Source of the DNA: an uncultured Flavobacteriales bacterium
Lineage (GTDB): Bacteria; Bacteroidota; Bacteroidia; UBA10329
DNA: 44,349 bases
Assembly: GCA_937900875.1 (NCBI GenBank)
Contig: CALCGD010000150.1
Coordinates: forward strand, 1 to 44,349
Direction of reading: 5' to 3'
The translations under genes were made by a program, and so were the position numbers. Below, piece after piece: positions 1-8,174 of this stretch. The notes beneath the pieces were generated by a model that worked only from the letters and a program-made list of their open reading frames with translations, did not search any database and had not been told where the DNA came from. Position 1 is the stretch's first letter; the number at the start of each line of letters is the position of its first letter.

Positions 1-17
1 CTATCTCTTCTGGCCAT
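1..17 (-). CDS. Possible start of a leftward gene cut by the window edge
   Basis: An ATG on the minus strand at 17 opens a frame reading M-A-R-R-D before the window ends. A TAACTTTG box, a perfect match to the Bacteroidota -7 element TAnnTTTG, lies on the same strand at 35-28, about ten bases upstream. The two together suggest a gene divergent from rpmH. Only five codons are visible, so no function can be given, and the call could be a chance ATG. Confidence 0.25.
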
Positions 18-27
18 GTTTGAGCGG

Positions 28-35
28 CAAAGTTA
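28..35 (-). promoter_or_regulatory. Possible -7 box of a leftward promoter
   Basis: The minus strand reads TAACTTTG, which fits the Bacteroidota -7 consensus TAnnTTTG exactly. No clear TTTG -33 element sits 19 bases upstream, so this is a partial match. It would drive the gene that seems to start at 17 and leave the window. Confidence 0.35.
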
Positions 36-65
36 TTTTAATGAAACTATTTTACGGAAGATATG

Positions 66-96
66 TTTGCAAAAATTAAAACGAAGTCTATCTTTG
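66..96 (+). promoter_or_regulatory. rpmH promoter (Bacteroidota TTTG-N19-TAnnTTTG)
   Basis: TTTG at 66-69 is followed, after exactly 19 bases, by TATCTTTG at 89-96. This is a full match to the Bacteroidota housekeeping promoter consensus read by the primary sigma factor. Transcription should start a few bases after 100, giving a leader of about 15-18 bases before the rpmH ATG. It is the best promoter match I found in the window. Confidence 0.85.
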
Positions 97-118
97 CACG
101 CCCAAATAAGAAGGAGTA

Positions 119-277
119 ATGAAAAGAACATTTCAACCATCTAGAAGAAAGAGAAGCAACAAGCACGGATTCCGTAGCAGAATGGCTTCAGCGAACGGAC
201 GTAATGTTCTAGCAGCTAGAAGAGCAAAAGGAAGAAAAAAACTTACTGTGTCTGACGAACGAGCAGATAAGAAGTAA
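119..277 (+). CDS. rpmH: 50S ribosomal protein L34
   Basis: This 52-codon gene encodes ribosomal protein bL34, a small basic protein of the large ribosomal subunit. The N-terminus [20 protein letters not shown] matches the family signature closely, and the rest is rich in Arg and Lys ([17 protein letters not shown]). The C-terminal tail [10 protein letters not shown] is a few residues longer than in the usual 44-46 residue proteins. The start is fixed by the conserved N-terminus. An AAGGAG sequence at 111-116 lies only two bases before the ATG, which is too close for a normal Shine-Dalgarno interaction. The usual partners rnpA and dnaA are not next to it. It has its own promoter and terminator, so it is probably monocistronic. 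Confidence 0.97.
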   Translation: MKRTFQPSRRKRSNKHGFRSRMASANGRNVLAARRAKGRKKLTVSDERADKK

Positions 278-298
278 GCTTTATATAGGTAAAACTTG

Positions 299-331
299 AA
301 AAAGCCTGTCCAATTTGGACGGGCTTTTTTT
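299..331. terminator. Bidirectional intrinsic terminator between rpmH and the hydrolase gene
   Basis: The arms AAAAAGCCTGTCC and GGACGGGCTTTTT form a hairpin of about 12-13 pairs with one G-U pair and a small loop around AATTT. It is followed on the plus strand by seven T. The A-run on the left becomes a T-run on the minus strand, so the element can end transcription of both rpmH and the convergent hydrolase gene, whose stop codon it overlaps. Confidence 0.85.
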
Positions 332-1130
332 ATTGGATTTGATCTTTGAGTACCTCTGCGTGCTTTTTGGTAAGCAAGTGGTGTCCGGCATTTAGCATTA
401 TCACGCTAGCAGACTTGCAGTTATCGCCAGATAGCTTTTTAGCAAGTTTTGGATGGATTACTCGGTCGTTTATGCCAAAAACTAACGTGAGTTTCATGCG
501 ATAACGCCAAATTTTCTTTCTAACGTCATCTAAATTTGGCACTGTTTTCTTGAAAATTTGCCATGTGTCGTACACCTTTTGTCGCTTTTCCTTATTGCCC
601 ATTTGGCTAGTAACAAAATCATGAATTTTCGGATTCATTAATCTTGATTTCGCCAAAATCCAACTCGTTCCTAAAAACGGCTGCGGAAATCGAATAATTA
701 GCTTGAATAACAATCTTCCAATAACTGTATTCGTTGCAAATCCATAAAACGGGTTGACTTTTAATCCATCGGGTGCTATTAAAACAACTCTGTCAATTTT
801 ACCAGGCGCCAGTTCCACCATCTTCAAAACTACCTTTCCGCCAAGGCTAAAGCCAAAGAGGTTACATGATTTAACATCCGTTTCGATGAGAGCTTTCCCA
901 AGTAATTCTGCAAGCTCTCCTGGTTTTATAAAGCCTTTTTCTACGAACGTTTCTCCATGTAATGGTAGGTCAAAACTGAGAATTCGAGCATCAGGTCTAA
1001 GCGTTTTTAAAAAGTGATTTACCACCTCAGCCCCTTGACCAAAGCCATGAAATCCCAGCCAAACCTCGTCTCCTTTTTCACTGTCAAGATAACTCCAGTG
1101 TACTCGGCCTATTTTAATGATTTTTCGCAA
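330..1130 (-). CDS. Alpha/beta-hydrolase fold protein
   Basis: A 266-residue soluble alpha/beta-hydrolase of unknown substrate. Visible elements are the oxyanion-type HGFGQ near residues 28-32, the nucleophile elbow GFSLGG at 93-98 (Ser95), a late acid at Asp222 in GIND, and the catalytic His in GHH at 249-251. No signal peptide is seen, so it is probably cytoplasmic. A helical cap appears to lie between about 130 and 200. The gene converges with rpmH and shares its terminator. It is divergent from carB across a 110-base spacer that holds a TACCTTTG box on its strand. It could be an esterase, a thioesterase such as a MenH-like enzyme, or a C-C hydrolase; the sequence alone does not decide. 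Confidence 0.85.
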   Translation of the reverse strand: MRKIIKIGRVHWSYLDSEKGDEVWLGFHGFGQGAEVVNHFLKTLRPDARILSFDLPLHGETFVEKGFIKPGELAELLGKALIETDVKSCNLFGFSLGGKVVLKMVELAPGKIDRVVLIAPDGLKVNPFYGFATNTVIGRLLFKLIIRFPQPFLGTSWILAKSRLMNPKIHDFVTSQMGNKEKRQKVYDTWQIFKKTVPNLDDVRKKIWRYRMKLTLVFGINDRVIHPKLAKKLSGDNCKSASVIMLNAGHHLLTKKHAEVLKDQIQ

Positions 1131-1175
1131 GAGTCGTTTAGGGGATAAAATGTTTAAAACTGACTACGATTTTCA

Positions 1176-1183
1176 CAAAGGTA
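1176..1183 (-). promoter_or_regulatory. Probable -7 box for the hydrolase gene
   Basis: The minus strand reads TACCTTTG, a full match to TAnnTTTG, about 45 bases upstream of the hydrolase ATG. A convincing TTTG at -33 is missing. A weaker TAACTTCG on the plus strand at 1199-1206 could serve carB, so this 110-base spacer may hold two divergent promoters. Otherwise I see nothing in it. Confidence 0.4.
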
Positions 1184-1240
1184 GCATCGTCTAGACACTA
1201 ACTTCGCAGGAATTTGAGCAGTCGACAAACCCAATAGAAA

Positions 1241-4057
1241 ATGCCAAAAGATAATTCGATAAAACACGTTTTGATAATAGGCTCCGGACCAATAGTTATT
1301 GGACAGGCTTGTGAGTTTGATTATTCTGGTTCGCAGGCCTCCAGGTCTTTACGAGAAGAAGGAATTGAAGTGACTCTTATCAACTCAAATCCAGCAACCA
1401 TTATGACCGACCCTGTGACGGCTGATAATGTGTATCTGAAACCTCTTGAACCTAAAAGCATCGTTGAAATTCTGGAGGCGCATGATATTGACTGCGTTCT
1501 TCCTACAATGGGAGGTCAGACTGCCTTAAATCTTGCAATAAAATGCAAGGAGATGGGCATTTGGAAGAAATATGGTGTACGGATGATTGGGGTAGATGTA
1601 GAGGCGATTGAGGTGACTGAAGACCGCGAGAAGTTCCGAAAATTAATGGGTGAAATTGGAGTTGCTATGGCTCCGCAAACTACCGCCAAATCATTCCTAG
1701 AAGGAAAAGAAGTAGCACAGGAATTTGGATTTCCATTGTGTATTCGGGCTTCCTACACCTTGGGTGGAGCAGGAGCCGCCATTGTTTATGACCCCGCTGA
1801 GTTTGATAAGCAGTTAACGCGAGGACTTCATTTGTCTCCTATTCATGAGGTAATGATTGATAAAGCAGTTCTCGGCTGGAAGGAGTTTGAATTGGAGTTA
1901 CTTCGAGACAACAACGATAATGTTGTCATCATTTGTTCCATCGAGAATTTCGATCCGATGGGTATCCATACTGGTGATTCTATCACAGTAGCACCAGCTA
2001 TGACACTTAGTGATAAAACATATCAGCGAATGCGAGATATGGCAATTCACATGATGCGCTCCATCGGAAATTTTGCTGGCGGATGTAACGTTCAGTTTGC
2101 TGTGAGCGATGATGTGAATGAGGACATCATTGCGATTGAGATAAACCCACGGGTAAGTCGTTCTTCTGCTTTGGCTTCAAAAGCTACGGGATATCCAATT
2201 GCGAAGATTGCTGCCAAGTTGGCAATTGGTTACAATTTGGATGAATTGGATAATCAGATTACAAAAACGACATCAGCGTTTTTTGAGCCTACGTTGGATT
2301 ATGTAATTGTGAAAATTCCACGTTGGAACTTCGATAAATTCAAAGGGTCTAATAGAGAATTAGGACTTCAGATGAAGTCTGTTGGTGAGGTGATGGGAAT
2401 TGGTCGCACCTTTCAAGAAGCACTTCAAAAAGCTTGTCAGTCGCTTGAGATAACGAGAAACGGACTGGGTGCTGACGGCAAAGAACTCAAGAATCAAGAT
2501 GAGATTCTTCATAGCTTGAAACATGCAAGTTGGAACCGGTTGTTCCATATTTATGATGCCTTTAAAATGGGCATTCCAACTAAAACGATTCAGAAGATTA
2601 CCAGAATTGACACATGGTTCTTGGAACAAATACATGAGTTAATTGAGTTGGAAAATGAGATTCAGAGCTTCAAGCTCGATAATTTACCAAAGCCACTCCT
2701 TTACGAAGCGAAGCAAAAGGGTTATGCCGATAGGCAGATTGCTCACTTGCTTAATTGTTGGGAAAGTGAGGTGTTTAAAAAACGGCAAGAGTTCAATATC
2801 CAGCGAGTTTACAAACTAGTGGATACCTGTGCTGCCGAATTTCCAGCACAAACACCCTACTACTATTCAACTTTTGAAGACAAGAACGAAAGTGTTGTAA
2901 CCGACAAGAAGAAGATTGTTGTTCTAGGTTCAGGCCCAAATAGAATTGGGCAGGGAATTGAGTTCGATTACTGCTGTGTTCACGGGGTTTTAGCCGCCAA
3001 AGAATGTGGCTACGAAACCATTATGATTAACTGCAATCCAGAAACGGTTTCTACCGATTTTGATGTAGCTGATAAGCTCTATTTCGAACCTGTTTTCTGG
3101 GAACACATTTACGACATCATCCTTCATGAAAAACCTGAAGGAGTTATAGTTCAATTAGGTGGTCAAACCGCACTTAAGCTTGCCGAGAAACTTGAACGTC
3201 ACGGAATTAAAATCATCGGGACCGACTTTAAATCATTGGATTTAGCAGAGGATCGTGGGCGGTTTTCTGCGCTTTTAGCGGAAAACAACATTCCCTATCC
3301 AAAATTCGGAGTTGCGGAAGACGCTGACAAAGCGCTGGAGGTTTGTAAGGACCTCGGGTTTCCTCTTTTGGTTCGCCCTTCTTATGTGTTGGGAGGTCAG
3401 AATATGAAAATTGTGATCAACGAGCAGGAATTAGAAAATCACGTTGTCAATCTTTTAAAGGATATTCCAGGAAATAGAATTCTTTTGGATCATTTTCTCG
3501 AAGGCGCTATTGAGGCGGAAGCCGATGCGATTTGTGATGGAGAAGATGTCTACATCTTAGGAGTGATGGAACATATTGAACCCGCTGGAATCCATTCTGG
3601 AGATAGCTATGCGTTGCTTCCTTCGTTCGACTTAAGTGATAACGTGCTAGAACAGATTGATCGATATACGCGCATCATTGCGATGAAATTGAACACAATA
3701 GGACTCATCAACATTCAGTTTGCGGTGAAGGACGAGGTGGTTTATATCATTGAGGCAAATCCACGTGCATCACGAACAGTTCCTTTCATCGCAAAAGCTT
3801 ACCGCGAACCTTATGTGAACTACGCTACAAAGGTTATGATGCGCGAGAAGATGTTAAAAGACTTTAAATTCAATCCTTACAAAAAAGGGTACGCAATAAA
3901 GATTCCTGTATTCTCATTTGAGAAATTCCCCGATGTAAATAAGGAATTAGGCCCTGAAATGAAGTCGACTGGAGAAGCAATTCGGTTCATCGATGACCTC
4001 GATGATGAGTTCTTCAGAGAAATATATTCTGAGCGTAACCTATATCTTAGCCGATAG
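1241..4057 (+). CDS. carB: Carbamoyl-phosphate synthase large chain, without the C-terminal regulatory domain
   Basis: The large subunit makes carbamoyl phosphate from bicarbonate, ATP and ammonia supplied by CarA, feeding arginine and pyrimidine synthesis in the cytoplasm. The two homologous ATP-grasp halves are clear. The first opens with GSGPIVIGQACEFDYSG near residue 14 and the second with GSGPNRIGQGIEFDY near 562; both carry the INPRVSR / ANPRASR metal-site motifs. At 938 residues the protein ends where the second ATP-grasp unit ends, so the MGS-type allosteric domain (about residues 937-1073 in E. coli) is absent. From memory, CarB of about this size is common in the phylum. carA is not in the window. 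A DUF4834 gene follows after 14 bases. Confidence 0.96.
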   Translation: MPKDNSIKHVLIIGSGPIVIGQACEFDYSGSQASRSLREEGIEVTLINSNPATIMTDPVTADNVYLKPLEPKSIVEILEAHDIDCVLPTMGGQTALNLAIKCKEMGIWKKYGVRMIGVDVEAIEVTEDREKFRKLMGEIGVAMAPQTTAKSFLEGKEVAQEFGFPLCIRASYTLGGAGAAIVYDPAEFDKQLTRGLHLSPIHEVMIDKAVLGWKEFELELLRDNNDNVVIICSIENFDPMGIHTGDSITVAPAMTLSDKTYQRMRDMAIHMMRSIGNFAGGCNVQFAVSDDVNEDIIAIEINPRVSRSSALASKATGYPIAKIAAKLAIGYNLDELDNQITKTTSAFFEPTLDYVIVKIPRWNFDKFKGSNRELGLQMKSVGEVMGIGRTFQEALQKACQSLEITRNGLGADGKELKNQDEILHSLKHASWNRLFHIYDAFKMGIPTKTIQKITRIDTWFLEQIHELIELENEIQSFKLDNLPKPLLYEAKQKGYADRQIAHLLNCWESEVFKKRQEFNIQRVYKLVDTCAAEFPAQTPYYYSTFEDKNESVVTDKKKIVVLGSGPNRIGQGIEFDYCCVHGVLAAKECGYETIMINCNPETVSTDFDVADKLYFEPVFWEHIYDIILHEKPEGVIVQLGGQTALKLAEKLERHGIKIIGTDFKSLDLAEDRGRFSALLAENNIPYPKFGVAEDADKALEVCKDLGFPLLVRPSYVLGGQNMKIVINEQELENHVVNLLKDIPGNRILLDHFLEGAIEAEADAICDGEDVYILGVMEHIEPAGIHSGDSYALLPSFDLSDNVLEQIDRYTRIIAMKLNTIGLINIQFAVKDEVVYIIEANPRASRTVPFIAKAYREPYVNYATKVMMREKMLKDFKFNPYKKGYAIKIPVFSFEKFPDVNKELGPEMKSTGEAIRFIDDLDDEFFREIYSERNLYLSR

Positions 4058-4071
4058 AGTACTGATTTGAT

Positions 4072-4341
4072 ATGCTACTTAAGGTAATTCTGTTCTTGGT
4101 TGTTTTCTACTACCTCTGGAAAGTGTTGTTCAGACTCTTCTTTCCAGTGGTAGCAAAAAAGGTGGTAGAAAAGGCCCAGCAGAACATGGAGGAGAAAATG
4201 CGCCAAGCCTACGAAGGCCAAAATGGCTATTCAGATTTTCAGGAAGGAGATGTAGTTATTCAGAAAGGAGCCGAAAAAAAGAAAGAAGGTGTTTCAGACA
4301 CGGAAGGCGATTATGTTGACTTTGAGGAAATCAAAGAGTAG
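4072..4341 (+). CDS. Small membrane-anchored DUF4834-type protein
   Basis: An 89-residue protein with one N-terminal hydrophobic segment (about residues 2-27). It is followed by a lysine- and glutamate-rich tail ending in DYVDFEEIKE. This layout, with the acidic YxDFEEI end, fits the DUF4834 family of Bacteroidota, whose function is unknown. It is probably anchored in the inner membrane with a soluble cytoplasmic tail. It lies 14 bases after carB and 42 bases before the YfhO-type gene, so the three may be co-transcribed. The family call rests on pattern and neighbourhood. Confidence 0.75.
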   Translation: MLLKVILFLVVFYYLWKVLFRLFFPVVAKKVVEKAQQNMEEKMRQAYEGQNGYSDFQEGDVVIQKGAEKKKEGVSDTEGDYVDFEEIKE

Positions 4342-4383
4342 CAAATTTGACAACTTCATTACCCCACATTTACATTATTTATC

Positions 4384-6822
4384 ATGGATAAACTGAAGAA
4401 ATTCTTGCCTCATTTAGCCGCTTTAATAGCGCTTTTGTGTGTGGCTGTAGCGTATATGAATCCGGTAGTATTCAAGAAGAAGGAGTTGGTGCAATCTGAT
4501 ATTGTCAATTTCCTTGGTATGAGTAAGGAGATTGTCGATTTCAGAGAAGATACAGGCGAAGAACCACTTTGGACCAACTCCATGTTTGGTGGAATGCCAG
4601 CTTATCAAATTTCGGTTTTGTACCCAAATAACTGGGCGCAAAAGGCGCTTAAGGCTATGAATCAGTTGATTCCTCGCCCAATCAATTATCTGTTTTTCAT
4701 GTTTGCCGGAGCGTATTTTATGTTCTTAATGATGGGAGTTGGATGGCGTTATGCACTTGCCGGTTCGCTTGCATTTGGGTTGGCATCTTACACATTAATT
4801 ATTATCGAGGCTGGTCATAATTCAAAGGTGCATGCCATGGCTTATATGGCGCCTGTTATTGGTTCCATTTTGCTCACATACAAGGGGAGATATTTTCTGG
4901 GCTCCGCACTTCTTGCACTTTTTCTATCCCTCGAAATAGCTACTAATCACCTTCAGATTACCTACTATCTTCTGCTAACCGTTCTCATTTTGGGTGCTGT
5001 TAAGTTAGTTGAGGCTATTAAAGCAGGTCAGGTTGCCAACTTTAGTAAGGCCACCGGAATGATGGTCGTTGCTGCATTGATTGCAGTTGGGCCTAATATT
5101 AGCGCCCTTTGGACAACTGCAGATTACGGTGCAGAAACCATGCGTGGAAAATCTGAGTTGTCGACACAGCAAGGTGAAAGCGGACTAGAGAAGTCGTATG
5201 CTATGCGCTGGAGTTATGGAGTAGGCGAGACCTTTACATTACTCATACCAAACTTTATGGGCGGTAGTAGCATGAATTCGTTTCTTCAAGATGAGAAATC
5301 TGAAACCTATCAGGAATTTGTTTCTCATCGACCTAAAACTCAAGAAGAAGCGCAACAACTTCAGAGACTACAGCAGCAAACTTCTTCCTATTGGGGGGCT
5401 CAGCCATTTACCTCTGGACCGGTTTACTTAGGTGCCATTATCTGTTTTTTGGCAGTGCTAGGAATGTTCGTGGTCAAAACATCAGATAGATGGTGGCTGC
5501 TCATCGCTTTCTTATTGTCAATAATGCTCTCTTGGGGTGAGAATTTTGCTTGGTTTGCCGATTTGTTCTTCAATTATTTCCCTGGATATAACAAGTTCAG
5601 GGCAGTGTCAATGACTTTGGTAATTGCTCAACTGGTTCTGCCAATTTTAGCCGTTTTGGGCTTAAAGGCATTTTTTGAAACGGAGGATAAGGCTTCGTTG
5701 AAAAAACCACTGATGTTTGCTACCGGAATTGTTGGCGGTTTGTGTCTGTTATTTGCTGTGGTACCTAGTATGTTCCTAGATTTTCTTTCAGACTCTGATG
5801 TACAACTAATCGGCACAAATTTCGAATGGCTTGCGGATGCATTGCAGGAAGATCGTAGCAGTCAAGTGTCATCTGACGCTAGGCGCTCACTAATATTTGT
5901 ATTGCTTGCGGCAGCAGTATTATTTGTTGGTCAAATGGGTAAATTGAAGTCGGGCGTAGCTGCTTTAATCATCTCAACATTGGTGCTTGTTGATCTTTGG
6001 CAAGTTGATCAGCGTTATTTAAATGACGATGATTTTGTGAAAAAATCGCGAGCTAAGAGCGTGATTGCGCCAACTGCAGCAGATAAGCAAATACTAGCAG
6101 ACACGGACCCTAATTTCAGGGTATTGAACCTAACTGTAAGTACGTTCAACGATTCAAAAACTTCTTATTTCCACAAATCGATAGGTGGTTATCATGGCGC
6201 CAAGTTGAAACGATACCAAGAGCTGATTGATTCTTGCATCAGCAAGACCAATTTGGGCGTTCTCAACATGCTTAATGCTAAGTATTTCATTACGCCAGAT
6301 AGAGAAGGAAAACCACTTGTTAGAGCCAATCCGCTGGCTATGGGGAATGCCTGGTTTGTGGGTGATGTTGCAATGGTTGATAATGCTGATCAGGAATTAG
6401 CGTGGTTGAGTAGAGACGATTTTAACCCAGCTCAAATTGCGGTTATTGACAAGCGATTTGAGAATGAGTTGAGTGAGTTTACTCCGAGTAAAGACAGTCT
6501 GGCTAACATCTACTTTATGGAATATCAACCCAACTATCTGAAATACGAATCTGAGAGTTCATCAGATCAATTGGCAGTATTTTCTGAAATTTATTTTGCA
6601 AATGGATGGAACGCCTATGTGGATGGTGAACTTAAACCTCATTGGAGAGCAAACTATGTATTAAGGAGTATGATTATTCCAGCTGGAGATCACACGGTTG
6701 AATTCAAATTTGAACCAAAAATCTACGAAACAGGAGAAACCCTTTCACTGTTCGGCTCAATACTTATGATCCTATTTGTAGTTGGAGGAGTGGCGCTAGA
6801 TGTACGCTCGAAAAAAGATTAG
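4384..6822 (+). CDS. YfhO-type polytopic membrane protein (possible GT-C-fold glycosyltransferase)
   Basis: A large 812-residue membrane protein. The first membrane segment lies at about residues 10-29, many hydrophobic helices follow up to about 550, a soluble domain covers roughly 555-770, and a last helix precedes the cytoplasmic tail VRSKKD. This layout and segments such as YPNNW and FFNYFPGYNKFRAVSM match the YfhO family. Members in Gram-positive bacteria are linked to glycosylation of surface polymers with lipid-linked sugars. Here that role is an inference. The next gene, a GT4 glycosyltransferase, starts five bases after its stop, so the two are very likely translated from one mRNA and may act on the same glycan. 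Confidence 0.85.
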   Translation: MDKLKKFLPHLAALIALLCVAVAYMNPVVFKKKELVQSDIVNFLGMSKEIVDFREDTGEEPLWTNSMFGGMPAYQISVLYPNNWAQKALKAMNQLIPRPINYLFFMFAGAYFMFLMMGVGWRYALAGSLAFGLASYTLIIIEAGHNSKVHAMAYMAPVIGSILLTYKGRYFLGSALLALFLSLEIATNHLQITYYLLLTVLILGAVKLVEAIKAGQVANFSKATGMMVVAALIAVGPNISALWTTADYGAETMRGKSELSTQQGESGLEKSYAMRWSYGVGETFTLLIPNFMGGSSMNSFLQDEKSETYQEFVSHRPKTQEEAQQLQRLQQQTSSYWGAQPFTSGPVYLGAIICFLAVLGMFVVKTSDRWWLLIAFLLSIMLSWGENFAWFADLFFNYFPGYNKFRAVSMTLVIAQLVLPILAVLGLKAFFETEDKASLKKPLMFATGIVGGLCLLFAVVPSMFLDFLSDSDVQLIGTNFEWLADALQEDRSSQVSSDARRSLIFVLLAAAVLFVGQMGKLKSGVAALIISTLVLVDLWQVDQRYLNDDDFVKKSRAKSVIAPTAADKQILADTDPNFRVLNLTVSTFNDSKTSYFHKSIGGYHGAKLKRYQELIDSCISKTNLGVLNMLNAKYFITPDREGKPLVRANPLAMGNAWFVGDVAMVDNADQELAWLSRDDFNPAQIAVIDKRFENELSEFTPSKDSLANIYFMEYQPNYLKYESESSSDQLAVFSEIYFANGWNAYVDGELKPHWRANYVLRSMIIPAGDHTVEFKFEPKIYETGETLSLFGSILMILFVVGGVALDVRSKKD

Positions 6823-6827
6823 TCGCC

Positions 6828-8114
6828 TTGAAAAAGGTACTCATCATTTCTTATTACTGGCCGCCAAGTGGTGGGGCTGGCGTGCAGCGTTGGCTTAAGT
6901 TTGTTAAATACTTACGCGAGTTTGGATGGGAGCCAATCGTTTACACTCCCGAAAACCCAGAATTTCCTGCAATCGATGAATCCTTGCTGAAAGATGTGCC
7001 CGAGGGCATTGAAATACTGCGGCAGCCTATTTGGGAACCATATACATGGTATCGTCAGTTTTTAGGTCAGAAGAACAAAAAGATTGCAGCAGGTTTTGTC
7101 TCCGAGAAGAAAGAACCAAGTTTATTGAAAAAGATAGCTGTTTGGGTGAGGGGGAATTTCTTCATTCCTGATGCAAGGCGTTTTTGGATAAAGCCATCAG
7201 TTAAGTATCTCACTCAGTATATCAAAGAGCATAAAGTTGATGTTGTCGTCTCCACAGGCCCGCCTCATAGCATGCATCTTATTGCCCTTGAGTTGAAAAA
7301 GACCCTCGGGGTTAAATGGGTAGCCGATTTCAGAGATCCGTGGACCAATATCGATTTTTACCAAGAGTTAATGTTGTCTAGATGGGCGGATAGAAAACAC
7401 CATAGTTTGGAGCACGATGTGCTTCAAAACGCAGACCTCACTCTAACTATTGGGTATACCATGACGGAGGAAATGAAGGCATTGGGAGCTAAGAGAGTTG
7501 AAACACTCACCAATGGCTATGATTTGGCAGATTTTCCTGAGACTAAGGTTACTCTAGATGAGAAGTTTACGATTAGTCATATAGGAACATTTACGCCTTC
7601 TCGAAATCATATTATGTTCTGGAAAGCTCTTTCAGAATTGAAACAAGAGTATTCCGACTTTGCGTCAGACCTTGTTATTAGAACCGTTGGAGTAGTTGAT
7701 TATTCCGTGAGAGAATCCATTAAGGAATTCGGGCTAGAAGAAAATTGGGAAGAGATTGCTTATGTCCCCCATGTTGAGGTTCTTAACTATCAAAGAAGGA
7801 GCAAGGTATTACTGGTTTGCATCAACAATACGTTAAACGCTACAGGAATTTTACCAGGAAAATTCTTCGAATACCTTGCCTCTGGAAGGCCAATTTTGGC
7901 GGTTGGTCCAACAGTTAGCGACATCGGACGCGTTTTAGAGATTACAAAAGCAGGAATTATTGCCGATACAAACGATTTGCTAGCTATTAAATCTGCCATT
8001 TTAAGTCTGTACCAAAATCAATCAGTCGAAGCATCTAATTCTGCTATTCAAAAATTCAGCAGAAAAGGTTTGACTAAGGATTTGGCTGCCCTTTTGGACT
8101 CAATCTTAGGTTAG
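6828..8114 (+). CDS. GT4-type glycosyltransferase
   Basis: A 428-residue GT-B fold enzyme, probably moving a sugar from a nucleotide sugar to a lipid or glycan acceptor on the cytoplasmic face of the inner membrane. It opens with MKKVLIISYYWPPSGGAGVQ, typical of a subgroup that begins with a Rossmann strand and a glycine loop. DFRDPW lies near residue 167. The donor-site region GKFFEYLASGRPILAVGP lies near 345-361, with the family Glu in FEYLAS. The start is a TTG; no other start keeps the first beta strand. It sits five bases downstream of the YfhO-type gene. Donor and acceptor cannot be read from the sequence. Confidence 0.9.
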   Translation: MKKVLIISYYWPPSGGAGVQRWLKFVKYLREFGWEPIVYTPENPEFPAIDESLLKDVPEGIEILRQPIWEPYTWYRQFLGQKNKKIAAGFVSEKKEPSLLKKIAVWVRGNFFIPDARRFWIKPSVKYLTQYIKEHKVDVVVSTGPPHSMHLIALELKKTLGVKWVADFRDPWTNIDFYQELMLSRWADRKHHSLEHDVLQNADLTLTIGYTMTEEMKALGAKRVETLTNGYDLADFPETKVTLDEKFTISHIGTFTPSRNHIMFWKALSELKQEYSDFASDLVIRTVGVVDYSVRESIKEFGLEENWEEIAYVPHVEVLNYQRRSKVLLVCINNTLNATGILPGKFFEYLASGRPILAVGPTVSDIGRVLEITKAGIIADTNDLLAIKSAILSLYQNQSVEASNSAIQKFSRKGLTKDLAALLDSILG

Positions 8115-8174
8115 GTTGGCGCTTCCTAAGATCGAATGTCTTACTTTGTTGAGTACACGTTGGCTTCTTAGCAT

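Noticed and set aside
8105-8130. Inverted repeat CTTAGG...CCTAAG at the end of the first GT4 gene
   Set aside because: The stem is only six pairs with a 14-base loop and no T-run follows, so it is not a convincing terminator.
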